A stretch of DNA of 40,804 nucleotides, taken from a virus. Numbering within the stretch: position 1 is the first letter of the stretch; each line of letters starts with the position of its first letter. This document shows, one piece after another, positions 12,752 through 20,877 of the stretch. The stretch covers positions 1 through 40,804 of the IMG/VR virus record IMGVR_UViG_3300021960_000180. One strand, 5' to 3'. The translations under genes were made by a program, and so were the position numbers. Under the pieces are notes generated by a model, which worked only from the letters and a program-made list of their open reading frames with translations, had not been told where the DNA came from and ran no database searches.

Positions 12752-14616
12752 TGCAAATAGTAACGCTCGACTTCGAGACATTTTATGATACGGGATACGG
12801 ACTAAATAAATTAACCACTGAAGAATATATTAGATCAGAACAATTCCAAGTCATAGGCTACGCAATAAAAATAAACAACGGCTCTACTAAATGGTATACA
12901 GGATCACACGAAGAGTTACAAGAAGAACTTAGTAAAATAAACTGGAAAGACTCAATGTTACTCTGTCATAATACTTTGTTTGATGGAGCTATTCTTAGTT
13001 GGATATTTGACCTACACCCATTCGTATACTTGGATACCCTGTCAATGGCTAGGGCTATACATGGTGTCAATGCAGGGGGATCATTAAAAGCCCTTGCTGA
13101 ACGATATAATTTAGGTGTAAAAGGTACAGAAGTATTAGACGCAAAAGGTAAAAGGCTAGAAGATTTTGCTGACCACGAGCTACATCAATATGGTGAATAT
13201 TGTAAGAACGATGTAGAACTTACACATAAACTATTCATTACTTTGTCTCAAGACTTTCCTATAAAAGAATTAAAACTGATAGACATTACCTTAAAAATGT
13301 ATACAGAACCCACCCTAGAAATAGATGATGGGATTTTAATAACTCGGCTCGAGGAAGTCAAAGAAGAAAAGTCAAAACTACTTTTAGGATTGATGCATAG
13401 ACTTGAATGTGAAGATGAAGAATGTGTGCGTAAAAAATTAGCAAGTAATAAACAGTTTGCTGAATTATTAATGGAACTTGGTATAGATGTACCAACAAAA
13501 ATTAGTCCAACCACAGGTAAAGAAACGTATGCACTAGCCAAAAATGATGTAGGATTTATTGAGTTGACTGAACATGAAGATTCTTTTATACAAGAATTGT
13601 GCTCGGTCAGATTAGGTACAAAATCTACAATGGAAGAATCAAGAATAGAAAGATTCATAGATATTGCGGGAAGAAATAATTATAAGTTACCTATTCCACT
13701 TAAATACTATGGTGCCCACACAGGTAGATGGGCAGGACTAGATAAGGTTAACTTTCAAAACTTACCAAGCCGTGACGCAAAAAAGAAAGCCCTTAAACAA
13801 GCTATTGTTCCACCTGAAGGGCATGTGATTATGAACGTAGACTCTTCACAGATTGAAGCTAGGATACTTGTATGGCTAGCTGGGCAAGAGGATGTAGTTG
13901 AACAATTTAGAAAAGGAGACGACGTTTATTCAGTATTTTCATCAAAAGTATTCAACAAAGAAGTTTCCAAAGATACACCTAAAGAACGATTCATTGGTAA
14001 AACTTGTGTTTTAGGATTAGGCTATGGTACAGGGTGGCAAAAGCTACAACACACATTATCTACATCACCACCCGGTGCTGACTTATCAGATTTTGAGTGT
14101 CAAAACTTAGTAAAAATGTATCGTGATATTAATTATAAAGTGATAGACTTATGGAAAGAATGTGATAAAGCATTAGAAGCTATTGCAAATTGGAATAATA
14201 GGGAAGAATATTATTTAGATAAACATAAATGCATAGCTGTTACTGAAGAAGGATTAAGATTACCTAATGGATTATATATTTACTATCCTGAATTACGATG
14301 GGATACATCAGAAGCACAAGGTAAGTATGTATATAAATCTAGGTACGGAGTCAATAGTATATGGGGTGGTTCAGTAGTAGAGAATGTAGTACAAGCGTTA
14401 GCTAGAATTGTCATAGGTGAACAAATGATTAAAATAGCAGATAAGTATAAGCCTGTACTAACGGTGCATGATGCAGTTGTTATCGTCGCAGCCAAGCATG
14501 AAGCAGAACAAGCCTTAAATTTTGTAATGGAAGAAATGTCAAAACCGCCTGAATGGGGTAAGGACTTACCAATATCATGTGAGGGAGGATATGCAGATAA
14601 CTATGGAGATTGTTAA
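12751..14616 (+). CDS. DNA polymerase, family A (PolA-like) with 3'-5' exonuclease
   Basis: 621 residues, the replicative polymerase. The 3'-5' exonuclease domain shows DFE (Asp7, Glu9), Asp78 in NTLFD and Tyr150-x3-Asp154. There is no 5'-nuclease domain, as usual in phage enzymes. The polymerase domain shows HTGRWAG (323-329), the motif A metal ligand Asp364 in DSSQIEAR, motif B Arg413-x3-Lys417-x7-Tyr425-Gly, and motif C VHDA with catalytic Asp574. Two points stand out: Leu421 occupies the position of E. coli Phe762, and motif C has Ala575 where HDE is usual. Translation is coupled to the gene before it. Confidence 0.97.
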   Translation: MQIVTLDFETFYDTGYGLNKLTTEEYIRSEQFQVIGYAIKINNGSTKWYTGSHEELQEELSKINWKDSMLLCHNTLFDGAILSWIFDLHPFVYLDTLSMARAIHGVNAGGSLKALAERYNLGVKGTEVLDAKGKRLEDFADHELHQYGEYCKNDVELTHKLFITLSQDFPIKELKLIDITLKMYTEPTLEIDDGILITRLEEVKEEKSKLLLGLMHRLECEDEECVRKKLASNKQFAELLMELGIDVPTKISPTTGKETYALAKNDVGFIELTEHEDSFIQELCSVRLGTKSTMEESRIERFIDIAGRNNYKLPIPLKYYGAHTGRWAGLDKVNFQNLPSRDAKKKALKQAIVPPEGHVIMNVDSSQIEARILVWLAGQEDVVEQFRKGDDVYSVFSSKVFNKEVSKDTPKERFIGKTCVLGLGYGTGWQKLQHTLSTSPPGADLSDFECQNLVKMYRDINYKVIDLWKECDKALEAIANWNNREEYYLDKHKCIAVTEEGLRLPNGLYIYYPELRWDTSEAQGKYVYKSRYGVNSIWGGSVVENVVQALARIVIGEQMIKIADKYKPVLTVHDAVVIVAAKHEAEQALNFVMEEMSKPPEWGKDLPISCEGGYADNYGDC

Positions 14617-15232
14617 TAAATCTTTCGGTAGTGAACACATTTTAGCTTTTGATAAAACAAATGTTTTACGAAGATTATTTATGTTAGCTGATCAATGGGT
14701 ATCAAGATCAAAAGACTTTCCATTTTTTACATTAGGTCGAAGTGCTTATCTAGATGGTCAAACAGCTCAATATAAAGAAGGACAAAAAGCAATGAATGCT
14801 TTATTATATGATAACTTTGTAGGTCTATATAAAACAATCCTTCAAACGTTGCAAGACGAACTTAATGAAGATGTTGTTTTAGCTGAAGATTTATGCTATC
14901 CAGGTTTTCATATATTTCCTTCACATGAAAAGTTTTTAACCATTGCAGGTAATTGGCATCAAGATTATCCACACATGACTTTAGGACTTCCTGATGTAGA
15001 TGCAAGCACTTTTACTATCCCTATACTGATACCAAAATCAGGAGCAGGGATTGACTATACTATTGATAAAGGACATTATTATTTACCATACAAAGAAAAA
15101 GTAATGATATGGCATGATGGTAGAACATTACACAGAATAGCAGGATTTAAAGAACACGTGCCTGATGAATTTAGAATCACAATGCAAGGACATTTAATAC
15201 GACGTAACAATAGAATGGAAGTGTTTTGGTAA
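14591..15232 (+). CDS. 2OG-Fe(II) oxygenase-like protein
   Basis: 213 residues from ATG 14591. An iron-binding facial triad is visible: His-x-Asp in NWHQDYPH (residues 123 and 125), the distal His181 in LHRIAGF, and Arg195 (FRITMQG) at the place that binds 2-oxoglutarate. Spacing fits a double-stranded beta-helix oxygenase. Substrate unknown: protein prolyl hydroxylation or DNA-base oxidation are both known for such folds. The start is uncertain: GGGAGGA (14583-14589) is too near ATG 14591 and too far from ATG 14603, and GTG 14579 is also in frame. It overlaps the polymerase 3' end. Confidence 0.7.
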   Translation: MQITMEIVNKSFGSEHILAFDKTNVLRRLFMLADQWVSRSKDFPFFTLGRSAYLDGQTAQYKEGQKAMNALLYDNFVGLYKTILQTLQDELNEDVVLAEDLCYPGFHIFPSHEKFLTIAGNWHQDYPHMTLGLPDVDASTFTIPILIPKSGAGIDYTIDKGHYYLPYKEKVMIWHDGRTLHRIAGFKEHVPDEFRITMQGHLIRRNNRMEVFW

Positions 15233-15253
15233 ACCAAAAGAAAAGGAAAAGAA

Positions 15254-15313
15254 ATGAGATTTGATGATAACTACTTTAATAGAAACGGAACTAAGAAAAA
15301 ATGGCAAAAGTAA
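15254..15313 (+). CDS. Possible 19-residue peptide
   Basis: ATG 15254 with AAAAGGAAAAG just upstream (15241-15251) and a stop at 15311-15313 that overlaps the next gene. A Lys-rich tail (NRNGTKKKWQK). The good ribosome site and overlap argue for translation; the size argues for caution. It may serve only as a leader that couples the next gene. Confidence 0.3.
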   Translation: MRFDDNYFNRNGTKKKWQK

Positions 15314-15450
15314 AACAATCAGTATCAGGAATAAAAACACACGCGCCCGTGCACAAACGAACATCGCAAGGTGGTCGTCGAGTTAAGATGCAAACAATGA
15401 ATAAGAATAAAAAAGCATCCTATAAAAAATATCGTGGGCAAGGACGATGA
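15301..15450 (+). CDS. Small very basic protein, 49 residues
   Basis: ATG 15301; ends in ATGA overlap (15447-15450). About a third of the residues are Lys or Arg (HKRTSQGGRRVKM and KKASYKKYRGQGR), so it almost certainly binds nucleic acid. Similar short Lys-rich proteins occur in many aquatic phages, but no function is known. Confidence 0.6.
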   Translation: MAKVKQSVSGIKTHAPVHKRTSQGGRRVKMQTMNKNKKASYKKYRGQGR

Positions 15451-15668
15451 AGACAATTATTCATGTTAATCAGCATGTCATAAAGTCTAATCGAAAAAAC
15501 GAAGTAGAAGACCCTGTGCTAACAGTTAAAACATATAAATCAAATACCTATGCTAAAGAAGTAAAGATACATGGGGACTCTAAAGTGGTATATAGTCCTA
15601 ACAAACCTTTGTCCTGCGGTGCACACGTATGGATTGAAACCGAATCAAAAGTGGAGATAACTAAATAA
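15447..15668 (+). CDS. Unknown 73-residue protein
   Basis: ATG 15447 overlaps the basic gene stop. The composition suggests beta strands throughout, with basic and polar residues. Its TAA shares a base with the start of the Cas4-like gene (TAATG), so the two are probably cotranslated. No family recognised. Confidence 0.55.
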   Translation: MKTIIHVNQHVIKSNRKNEVEDPVLTVKTYKSNTYAKEVKIHGDSKVVYSPNKPLSCGAHVWIETESKVEITK

Positions 15669-16324
15669 TGGCTAATTTTACTTGGAGTTATTCATCACTT
15701 AAACAATATCAAAATTGTCCTAAGCAATATCATCACCTAAGAGTTTTAAAAGATTATCAATCAAAAGAAACAGAAGCCACCATATATGGTAAAGAAGTAC
15801 ATAAAGCTTTAGAAGAATATGTAAGAGATGGTATAGAGTTGGCAAAAAACTATCAACGTTTTAAATCAGTAATTGATGCATTAATTAATATACCCGGTGA
15901 AAAATATTGTGAATATGAAATGGCTCTTACATTTGATAAAGGACCTTGTGAATTTGATAGTTCTGATAGATGGGTTAGAGGTATAGCTGATTTAATAATA
16001 ATTGATGGACCTTATGCATTTATAATTGATTACAAAACAGGAAGTAATAAATACCCTGACCCTAAACAATTAAGATTAATGTCTTTAATGGTGTTTACTC
16101 ATTTTCCTGATGTACAAAAAGTAAAAGCAGGATTGTTATTTATAATGCATAATAGTTTTATCACTGAAGAATATCTTAGAAAAGATATGAGTAAATCTTG
16201 GGATATGTTTGAACAACCTTTAAAAAGATTAGAAGTATCTTATGAAACTGATGTTTGGCAAGCTAACCCTACTCCCTTATGTAAGTGGTGCCCAGTAAAG
16301 AGTTGTGAGTTTAATCGGGGTTAA
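15668..16324 (+). CDS. Cas4/RecB-like PD-(D/E)XK exonuclease with Fe-S cysteines
   Basis: 218 residues. An N-terminal SYSSLKQYQNCP (residues 7-18), His45 in GKEVHKALEEY, Asp108 in GIADLI and Asp121-Tyr-Lys in IIDYKTG give the RecB-family nuclease motifs, with the QLRLMSL helix after them. Cys17 together with Cys205, Cys208 and Cys213 (CKWC-x4-C) matches the four-Cys iron-sulphur site of AddB/Cas4 nucleases. Probable role: trimming DNA ends during replication or recombination, or host DNA breakdown. No CRISPR or cas1 is present, so adaptation is not implied. Confidence 0.88.
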   Translation: MANFTWSYSSLKQYQNCPKQYHHLRVLKDYQSKETEATIYGKEVHKALEEYVRDGIELAKNYQRFKSVIDALINIPGEKYCEYEMALTFDKGPCEFDSSDRWVRGIADLIIIDGPYAFIIDYKTGSNKYPDPKQLRLMSLMVFTHFPDVQKVKAGLLFIMHNSFITEEYLRKDMSKSWDMFEQPLKRLEVSYETDVWQANPTPLCKWCPVKSCEFNRG

Positions 16325-16327
16325 GTT

Positions 16328-16903
16328 TTGAATTTAGAATTAATTAAATGTAAACGCACAGATTCTATATATCAAGAAATAAGAAACAGACATTATATCC
16401 CTAATAAAGGAACTCATGGACAGCAAATGCATTATAAAATAAAATTAGATAATAATATTGTTGGTATTATTAGTGGTGCAAGTTCAGTATGGGCAGTAAA
16501 AGCTAGAGATGATTTTTTTGGATTAACAAAAGAGAATAAAAGAAAAGGACTGCCTTCTATTATTAATAATACTGTTTTTAGATTAGAAGTACACGTTCCA
16601 AATTTAGCGACTAGAGTTTTAGCAATGTGGAGAAAAAGATGTGCTCAAGATTGGTTGGAAAGATATAACGTAATTCCACACGGATTTGAAACATTTGTAA
16701 TAGAAACAGATTATAGAAAAGGAACTTTATATAAAGCAGATAATTGGGTTTGTTTAGGTAAAACTGCAGGAAGTACAAAAGCTCATCCAAAAGGAATGAC
16801 ACAGAAATCTGAACGAGTTGAGACTATACCTAAATTAATATACGCTAAAAAAATACCTAAAACAAAATTATCTACTGAGTATGAAGCTACTTGGAATAAA
16901 TAA
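16328..16903 (+). CDS. DUF4338/DruA-like protein
   Basis: 191 residues, TTG start at 16328 three bases after the previous stop. The order of motifs matches DUF4338: RHYIPN (21-26), a GQQMHYKI strand (31-38), INNTVFRLEV (79-88), PNLATRVL (91-98) with Trp109, GFETFV (119-124) and GTLYKADNW (132-140) followed by LGKTAGS. DUF4338 defines DruA of the Druantia defence systems, whose biochemistry is unclear; stand-alone copies occur in mobile elements. No other Druantia gene is visible. It is followed by HNH-like genes. A DNA-modification or anti-defence role is inference. Confidence 0.72.
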   Translation: MNLELIKCKRTDSIYQEIRNRHYIPNKGTHGQQMHYKIKLDNNIVGIISGASSVWAVKARDDFFGLTKENKRKGLPSIINNTVFRLEVHVPNLATRVLAMWRKRCAQDWLERYNVIPHGFETFVIETDYRKGTLYKADNWVCLGKTAGSTKAHPKGMTQKSERVETIPKLIYAKKIPKTKLSTEYEATWNK

Positions 16904-17340
16904 TGTTTAAAAGAAACTGTGTTACATGTAATACAAAGTTTGAAACTTACCACCCAAAATATCTTAATTGTTCTCCCGAATGTAATTCTATTTATAGGGT
17001 CAATGCTAGATATGAAAGAGAGAACAATGATTGGGAAAGATATTTTAAACACTTACTGTCTAAAAAAGAGTCAAATCTAACCGTTGCTCAATTAATAGGC
17101 AAGATAGCAGAACAAGACTATAAGTGTGCTTTGTCAGGAGTTGAGTTAACCTGTGTACATAAACGTGGTACTATCATATTAACTAATGCAAGTATAGATA
17201 GAATTAATGCAGGAAAAGAGTATAATTATGATAATATTCAGTTAGTCTGTAGGGCAATCAATAACTTTAGAGGTGACCTGAGTGTAGAAGAATTTGTAAC
17301 TTGGTGTAAGAGGGTATCATATCATGCCATATGTAAATAA
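16903..17340 (+). CDS. HNH-like endonuclease with N-terminal zinc finger
   Basis: 145 residues; TAATG overlap with the DruA-like gene. N-terminal Cys6-x2-Cys9 and Cys23-x3-Cys27 (CVTC and CSPEC) form a zinc finger. The C-terminal half has the layout of phage HNH nucleases: KCALSGVEL (74-82), then SIDRINAGKEYNYDNIQLVC (97-116) and Asn120. Asp99-Arg100 replace the usual His-His pair, so this belongs to the variant set with S-x-D-R, and Asn111 and Cys116 are kept. Possible roles are DNA nicking or homing. Confidence 0.75.
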   Translation: MFKRNCVTCNTKFETYHPKYLNCSPECNSIYRVNARYERENNDWERYFKHLLSKKESNLTVAQLIGKIAEQDYKCALSGVELTCVHKRGTIILTNASIDRINAGKEYNYDNIQLVCRAINNFRGDLSVEEFVTWCKRVSYHAICK

Positions 17341-17638
17341 GAAAAGACCTTATAAAAAAGAATACGAACAACAAAAAGCAAGAGGCGAACATTCTAATCG
17401 AATGGAACGTCAACGTGCTCGTCGTAAAGTTGATGCAAAAGGTAAAGACTTAAATGGTAATGGTAAAGCTGATATGAGAGAAGGAAAAGATATTGCTCAT
17501 CGTAAAGCATTATCTAAAGGTGGATCAAATAAAAACGGTATGACTATTCAGTCTAAATCTAAAAACCGTTCATTCAAAAGAAACTCATCAGGAAAACTGG
17601 TTTCTGAAATAAGTAAAAAAGAATCTAAAAATAAATAG
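17324..17638 (+). CDS. Small basic protein with HNH-like half motif
   Basis: 104 residues, overlapping the HNH-like gene by 17 bases, with GAGGG at 17310-17314. Extremely rich in Lys and Arg. The DIAHRKALSKGGSN segment (56-69) looks like the first strand-loop of an HNH/treble-clef nuclease (xHxxxLSxGGxN) and SKSKNRSF (77-84) like its end, but no Cys or second His is present. It may be a DNA-binding protein derived from such a nuclease. Last gene before a new promoter. Confidence 0.6.
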   Translation: MPYVNKKRPYKKEYEQQKARGEHSNRMERQRARRKVDAKGKDLNGNGKADMREGKDIAHRKALSKGGSNKNGMTIQSKSKNRSFKRNSSGKLVSEISKKESKNK

Positions 17639-17648
17639 TAAATAAAGC

Positions 17649-17676
17649 TTGACTTTCTTTTAAGACAAGTTATACT
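17649..17676 (+). promoter_or_regulatory. Promoter before the helicase-primase operon
   Basis: TTGACT (17649-17654), a 16-base spacer and TATACT (17671-17676). It lies in the only sizeable gap of this stretch (17639-17705) and points at the helicase start at 17706. It lacks the TTAGTAAA motif of the two left promoters, so it may be controlled differently. Confidence 0.65.
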
Positions 17677-17705
17677 AGTAATGTTATGTTATTGGTATAC
17701 AAAGT

Positions 17706-19271
17706 ATGAGATTAATTGATGACAAAATAGTTTCTATTAAATTAAAAGAAAAATCAGCAAACATTGTTTTAAATGATATTCAACGAAGTGAGTTGATTAA
17801 AAAAGACAATGACATATATGAAGTAGCTATTTACTGGGGTCTAGATGAGATGACTAGACTTAACCAGCTTTTAAAATTTAATAAAAACTTACCTTCACCT
17901 ATCACAAGAGATTATGATTGGCCCGGTTTATATAAACCCTTTGACCACCAGCGTGTTACTGCTGAATTCTTATCTATAAATCAAAAAGCTTTTTGTTTCA
18001 ATGAAGCAGGTACAGGTAAAACTTCGTCTGTTTTGTGGGCGGCTGATTACTTAATGAAACAAGGTAAAATTAAAAAAGTATTAATAATATGCCCATTATC
18101 TATTATGTATTCTGCATGGCAAGCTGATGTATTTAATACATGTATGCATAGAACTTCCATTGTATGTCATGGAACAAGAGACAAAAGAGAAAAAATTATA
18201 GACAGTAATTATGATTTTACTATTATTAATTATGATGGTGTTGCTATTATTAAAGACTTAATTGAACGAAAAGAATTTGATTTAATTGTAGTTGATGAAT
18301 GTAATGCATATAAATCTACAGCTACTACAAGATGGAAAGTATTAAATAAAATAATTAAACCTTCTACAAAACTATGGATGATGACAGGTACTCCTGCATC
18401 TCAATCCCCGATAGATGCATTTGGATTAGCTAGATTAGTATGTGCTCATCGGGTTCCTAAATTTAAAAATGCATGGAGGGATCGGGTCATGTATCAAGTT
18501 GCTAGATTTAAATGGTTACCTAGACCTTCGGCAAAGAATGATGTATTTAAAGCATTACAACCAGCAATCAGATACTCTAAAGATGAATGTCTAGACTTAC
18601 CTGATGTAATGTATCAAACAAGAGAAGTAGAATTAACACCACAAGCAAATAAATACTATAGACAGTTAAAGAACCAAATGCTTATTGAAACAGGTGGTGA
18701 ACAAATTACAGCTGTTAACGCAGCTGCTGGGCTAAATAAACTGTTACAAATATCAGGTGGTGCAGTTTATACAGATACAAAAGAAACAGTTAGATTTGAT
18801 ATCAAACCTAGATTAAGTGCGTTATTAGAAACAGTAGAAGAAACTGAACATAAGATATTAGTGTTTGTACCTTATAGACATACTATTAATTTTGTATCTG
18901 AGTTTCTAACAGATAATGGTATTACAAATGAATTAATACATGGTGGCATTTCTGCAACAGATAGAGCTTCCATAATTACTAGATTTCAATCGTCAGATGA
19001 ACCAAGAGTTTTAGTAATACAACCTCAATCAGCTTCTCATGGTGTAACGTTGACTAGAGCAAACGTAGTTGTGTTTTGGTCTCCAGTTATGTCAGTAGAA
19101 GTTTATTTGCAATGTATTGCTAGGATGGACAGAGTAGGGCAAAAGAACAAGATGACGGTGGTTCACCTACAAGGTTCTGATGTTGAAAAGAGGATGTATG
19201 CAATGCTACGTGGCAAAGTAGATTTGCATACTAAGTTAGTTGACTTATATCGTGAGGAGATTAGTGAATGA
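17706..19271 (+). CDS. SNF2-family (superfamily 2) DNA helicase/translocase
   Basis: 521 residues. Motif I NEAGTGKTS (99-107), motif Ia region VLIICPLSI (125-133), motif II VVDECNAY (195-202, DECN in place of DEAH/DExx), motif III MMTGTPAS (225-232), and in the C-terminal lobe motif VI QCIARMDRVGQKN near residue 480. This is the compact SNF2-like helicase common in podovirus-type replication modules. ATG 17706 has only a weak ribosome site. Its stop overlaps the next start (ATGA). Together with primase and polymerase it forms the replication set. Confidence 0.93.
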   Translation: MRLIDDKIVSIKLKEKSANIVLNDIQRSELIKKDNDIYEVAIYWGLDEMTRLNQLLKFNKNLPSPITRDYDWPGLYKPFDHQRVTAEFLSINQKAFCFNEAGTGKTSSVLWAADYLMKQGKIKKVLIICPLSIMYSAWQADVFNTCMHRTSIVCHGTRDKREKIIDSNYDFTIINYDGVAIIKDLIERKEFDLIVVDECNAYKSTATTRWKVLNKIIKPSTKLWMMTGTPASQSPIDAFGLARLVCAHRVPKFKNAWRDRVMYQVARFKWLPRPSAKNDVFKALQPAIRYSKDECLDLPDVMYQTREVELTPQANKYYRQLKNQMLIETGGEQITAVNAAAGLNKLLQISGGAVYTDTKETVRFDIKPRLSALLETVEETEHKILVFVPYRHTINFVSEFLTDNGITNELIHGGISATDRASIITRFQSSDEPRVLVIQPQSASHGVTLTRANVVVFWSPVMSVEVYLQCIARMDRVGQKNKMTVVHLQGSDVEKRMYAMLRGKVDLHTKLVDLYREEISE

Positions 19272-19663
19272 AAGTAGACAGTATTGTTACGGCTTATCTT
19301 AAGATTAGAGATGAACGTGATAGATTAACTAGGGAGCATGAGGCTAGAGATAGAGAATTAGCTAATGATCTTGCTCAACTAGAACAAATACTCTTAAACT
19401 CATGTAATGAAATAAATGCTGACAGTATTAAAACTGAAGTAGGCACTATCATTAAGAGTACAAGAGAAAGCTTTGTGTGTGGAGATTGGGATAATTTTAA
19501 AAAGTTTGTCATGGATAATGATGCTATTGAATTATTACAACAACGTATACATCAAGCAAATTTTAAAGAGTTTTTAAGTAATCGCGAGGATGAAGGATTA
19601 CCTCCAGGCATTAGTAGTATGCGAGAATTTAAAATCACTGTACGTAAACCAAGTAAAACTTAG
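19268..19663 (+). CDS. Conserved-looking phage protein of unknown function, 131 residues
   Basis: ATG 19268 overlaps the helicase stop. The N-terminal helix is highly charged (residues 10-40, KIRDERDRLTREHEARDRELAND) and probably coiled-coil; the C-terminal half ends in LPPGISSMREFKITVRKP, a beta strand pattern I associate with a widespread family found next to replication genes in aquatic phages. No catalytic residues. A helper of the neighbouring candidate ssDNA-binding protein or helicase is possible. Confidence 0.65.
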   Translation: MKVDSIVTAYLKIRDERDRLTREHEARDRELANDLAQLEQILLNSCNEINADSIKTEVGTIIKSTRESFVCGDWDNFKKFVMDNDAIELLQQRIHQANFKEFLSNREDEGLPPGISSMREFKITVRKPSKT

Positions 19664-19674
19664 GAGATTATATT

Positions 19675-20544
19675 ATGGCTAATGAATTAGCAAACATTTT
19701 ACAAAACAATCCTGCAGTAGTTCAAACAGGACTAGACGAAGATACTCTTGCCGTTGCCGGTGGTAACGTTGGTAGTGGTAGTAAACGTATTTCAATCAGA
19801 GGTAAAAACTTTCACAAAGTTGTGAACGGTAAAGAAGTAGCAACCATTGAAGATAACTTTATGGATGTAATTATAGTTAAGATGTCACACACAGCCGCTA
19901 GAACATTTTATGCAGCATCATATAGAGAAGGTGAAAAAGTAGCACCATCATGTTGGTCTGGTGACTCCAATACTCCTGATCCAGCAGTAGAATCACCGCA
20001 GGCTAAATCATGTAATGAATGTCCACAAAGTGTAAGAGGTTCAGGTATGGGTGGTACAGGCAGTGCATGTAGATTATCTTGGAGAATAGCAGTAGTTTTA
20101 CCTGCTGATCCATCAGGTGATATTATGCAATTAGTACTACCAGCTACGTCAGCTTTTGGTAAAGAAGAAAATGGTAAATGGCCCTTTAGACCATATATTC
20201 AAATGTTAGCAAATAATAATGTTAGTGCTGGTCGTGTAGTAACACGTATGCAATTTGATCCTAAATCATCAGTACCTAAGTTATTGTTTTCTCCTATTGC
20301 GGCTGTTAACCCTGAAGATATTGAGCTACTACAAAGACAAGGTAAAACACCGGCTGCAGAATCAGCAGTTAAAATGACTGTATATCAAACTGATTCTAAA
20401 GAAGAAACTACGGAACAACCTAGGCAAGCTGTCTTACAAACAGAAGCAGATGAAGTAGATGAGCCAGAAGTAGTTGCAAAGGCAAAAGCAGAAAAGGCAA
20501 ATGATATAGCTGATATCATGAATAAATGGGGTATTAAAGACTAG
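19675..20544 (+). CDS. Candidate ssDNA-binding-like replication protein with Cys cluster
   Basis: 289 residues, ATG 19675 after TAGGAG. The predicted beta-rich core (about 35-190) contains Cys93, Cys113, Cys116 and Cys128 (CW ... CNEC ... C), which could hold zinc. The last 50 residues are acidic and end in a separate amphipathic tip (IADIMNKWGIKD). A beta core plus an acidic, protein-binding tail between helicase and primase genes is what a single-stranded DNA-binding protein looks like; this is inference, as I cannot match it to a named SSB family. Confidence 0.5.
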   Translation: MANELANILQNNPAVVQTGLDEDTLAVAGGNVGSGSKRISIRGKNFHKVVNGKEVATIEDNFMDVIIVKMSHTAARTFYAASYREGEKVAPSCWSGDSNTPDPAVESPQAKSCNECPQSVRGSGMGGTGSACRLSWRIAVVLPADPSGDIMQLVLPATSAFGKEENGKWPFRPYIQMLANNNVSAGRVVTRMQFDPKSSVPKLLFSPIAAVNPEDIELLQRQGKTPAAESAVKMTVYQTDSKEETTEQPRQAVLQTEADEVDEPEVVAKAKAEKANDIADIMNKWGIKD

Positions 20545-20553
20545 GAGAACGAT

Positions 20554-20865
20554 ATGGCAAGACCTTATAGTACTAAATTTTTAGTCGGACTTTCCAACGC
20601 TGATTCTAATAGAGTTGGCATACAATTAGCTAAACTTTGTGTTGATGCAAATATACCAGCTAATAGTATTGCCAACTTCTTTGGAGTATCAAGAATGGCA
20701 GTGCATGGATGGTTTCGTGGTAATTACATTAGAGAAGAAAAATGTATAAAGATTATGAAATTTATTGATTATGTTAAGAGAGATTTAGATTCTGGCGATT
20801 TACCAGCAAAGACTACTAAATCTACAAAGGAGTATTTAAGTAATATACAAGATAAATATTTATAG
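20554..20865 (+). CDS. Helix-turn-helix DNA-binding protein
   Basis: 103 residues, ATG 20554 with AGGAG at 20543-20547. Residues about 34-58 (IPANSIANFFGVSRMAVHGWFRG) form a Cro/CI-type helix-turn-helix, with Gly45-Val46-Ser47 in the turn. The C-terminal third is charged. It could be a transcription regulator of this operon, the reader of one of the repeat motifs to the left, or a replication factor. No oligomerisation domain is evident. Confidence 0.75.
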   Translation: MARPYSTKFLVGLSNADSNRVGIQLAKLCVDANIPANSIANFFGVSRMAVHGWFRGNYIREEKCIKIMKFIDYVKRDLDSGDLPAKTTKSTKEYLSNIQDKYL

Positions 20866-20877
20866 AAAACCACTATT

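Noticed and set aside
12442-13658. Minus-strand ORFs opposite the small Cys4 genes and the polymerase
   Set aside because: Antisense to a polymerase with complete motifs; Ser/Ile-rich composition typical of shadow frames.
5616-14115. Further TAGTAAA matches inside coding genes (for example near 5620, 6673, 7308, 12938, 14106)
   Set aside because: Single 7-base matches without the flanking TT...STT context, expected by chance in AT-rich coding DNA.
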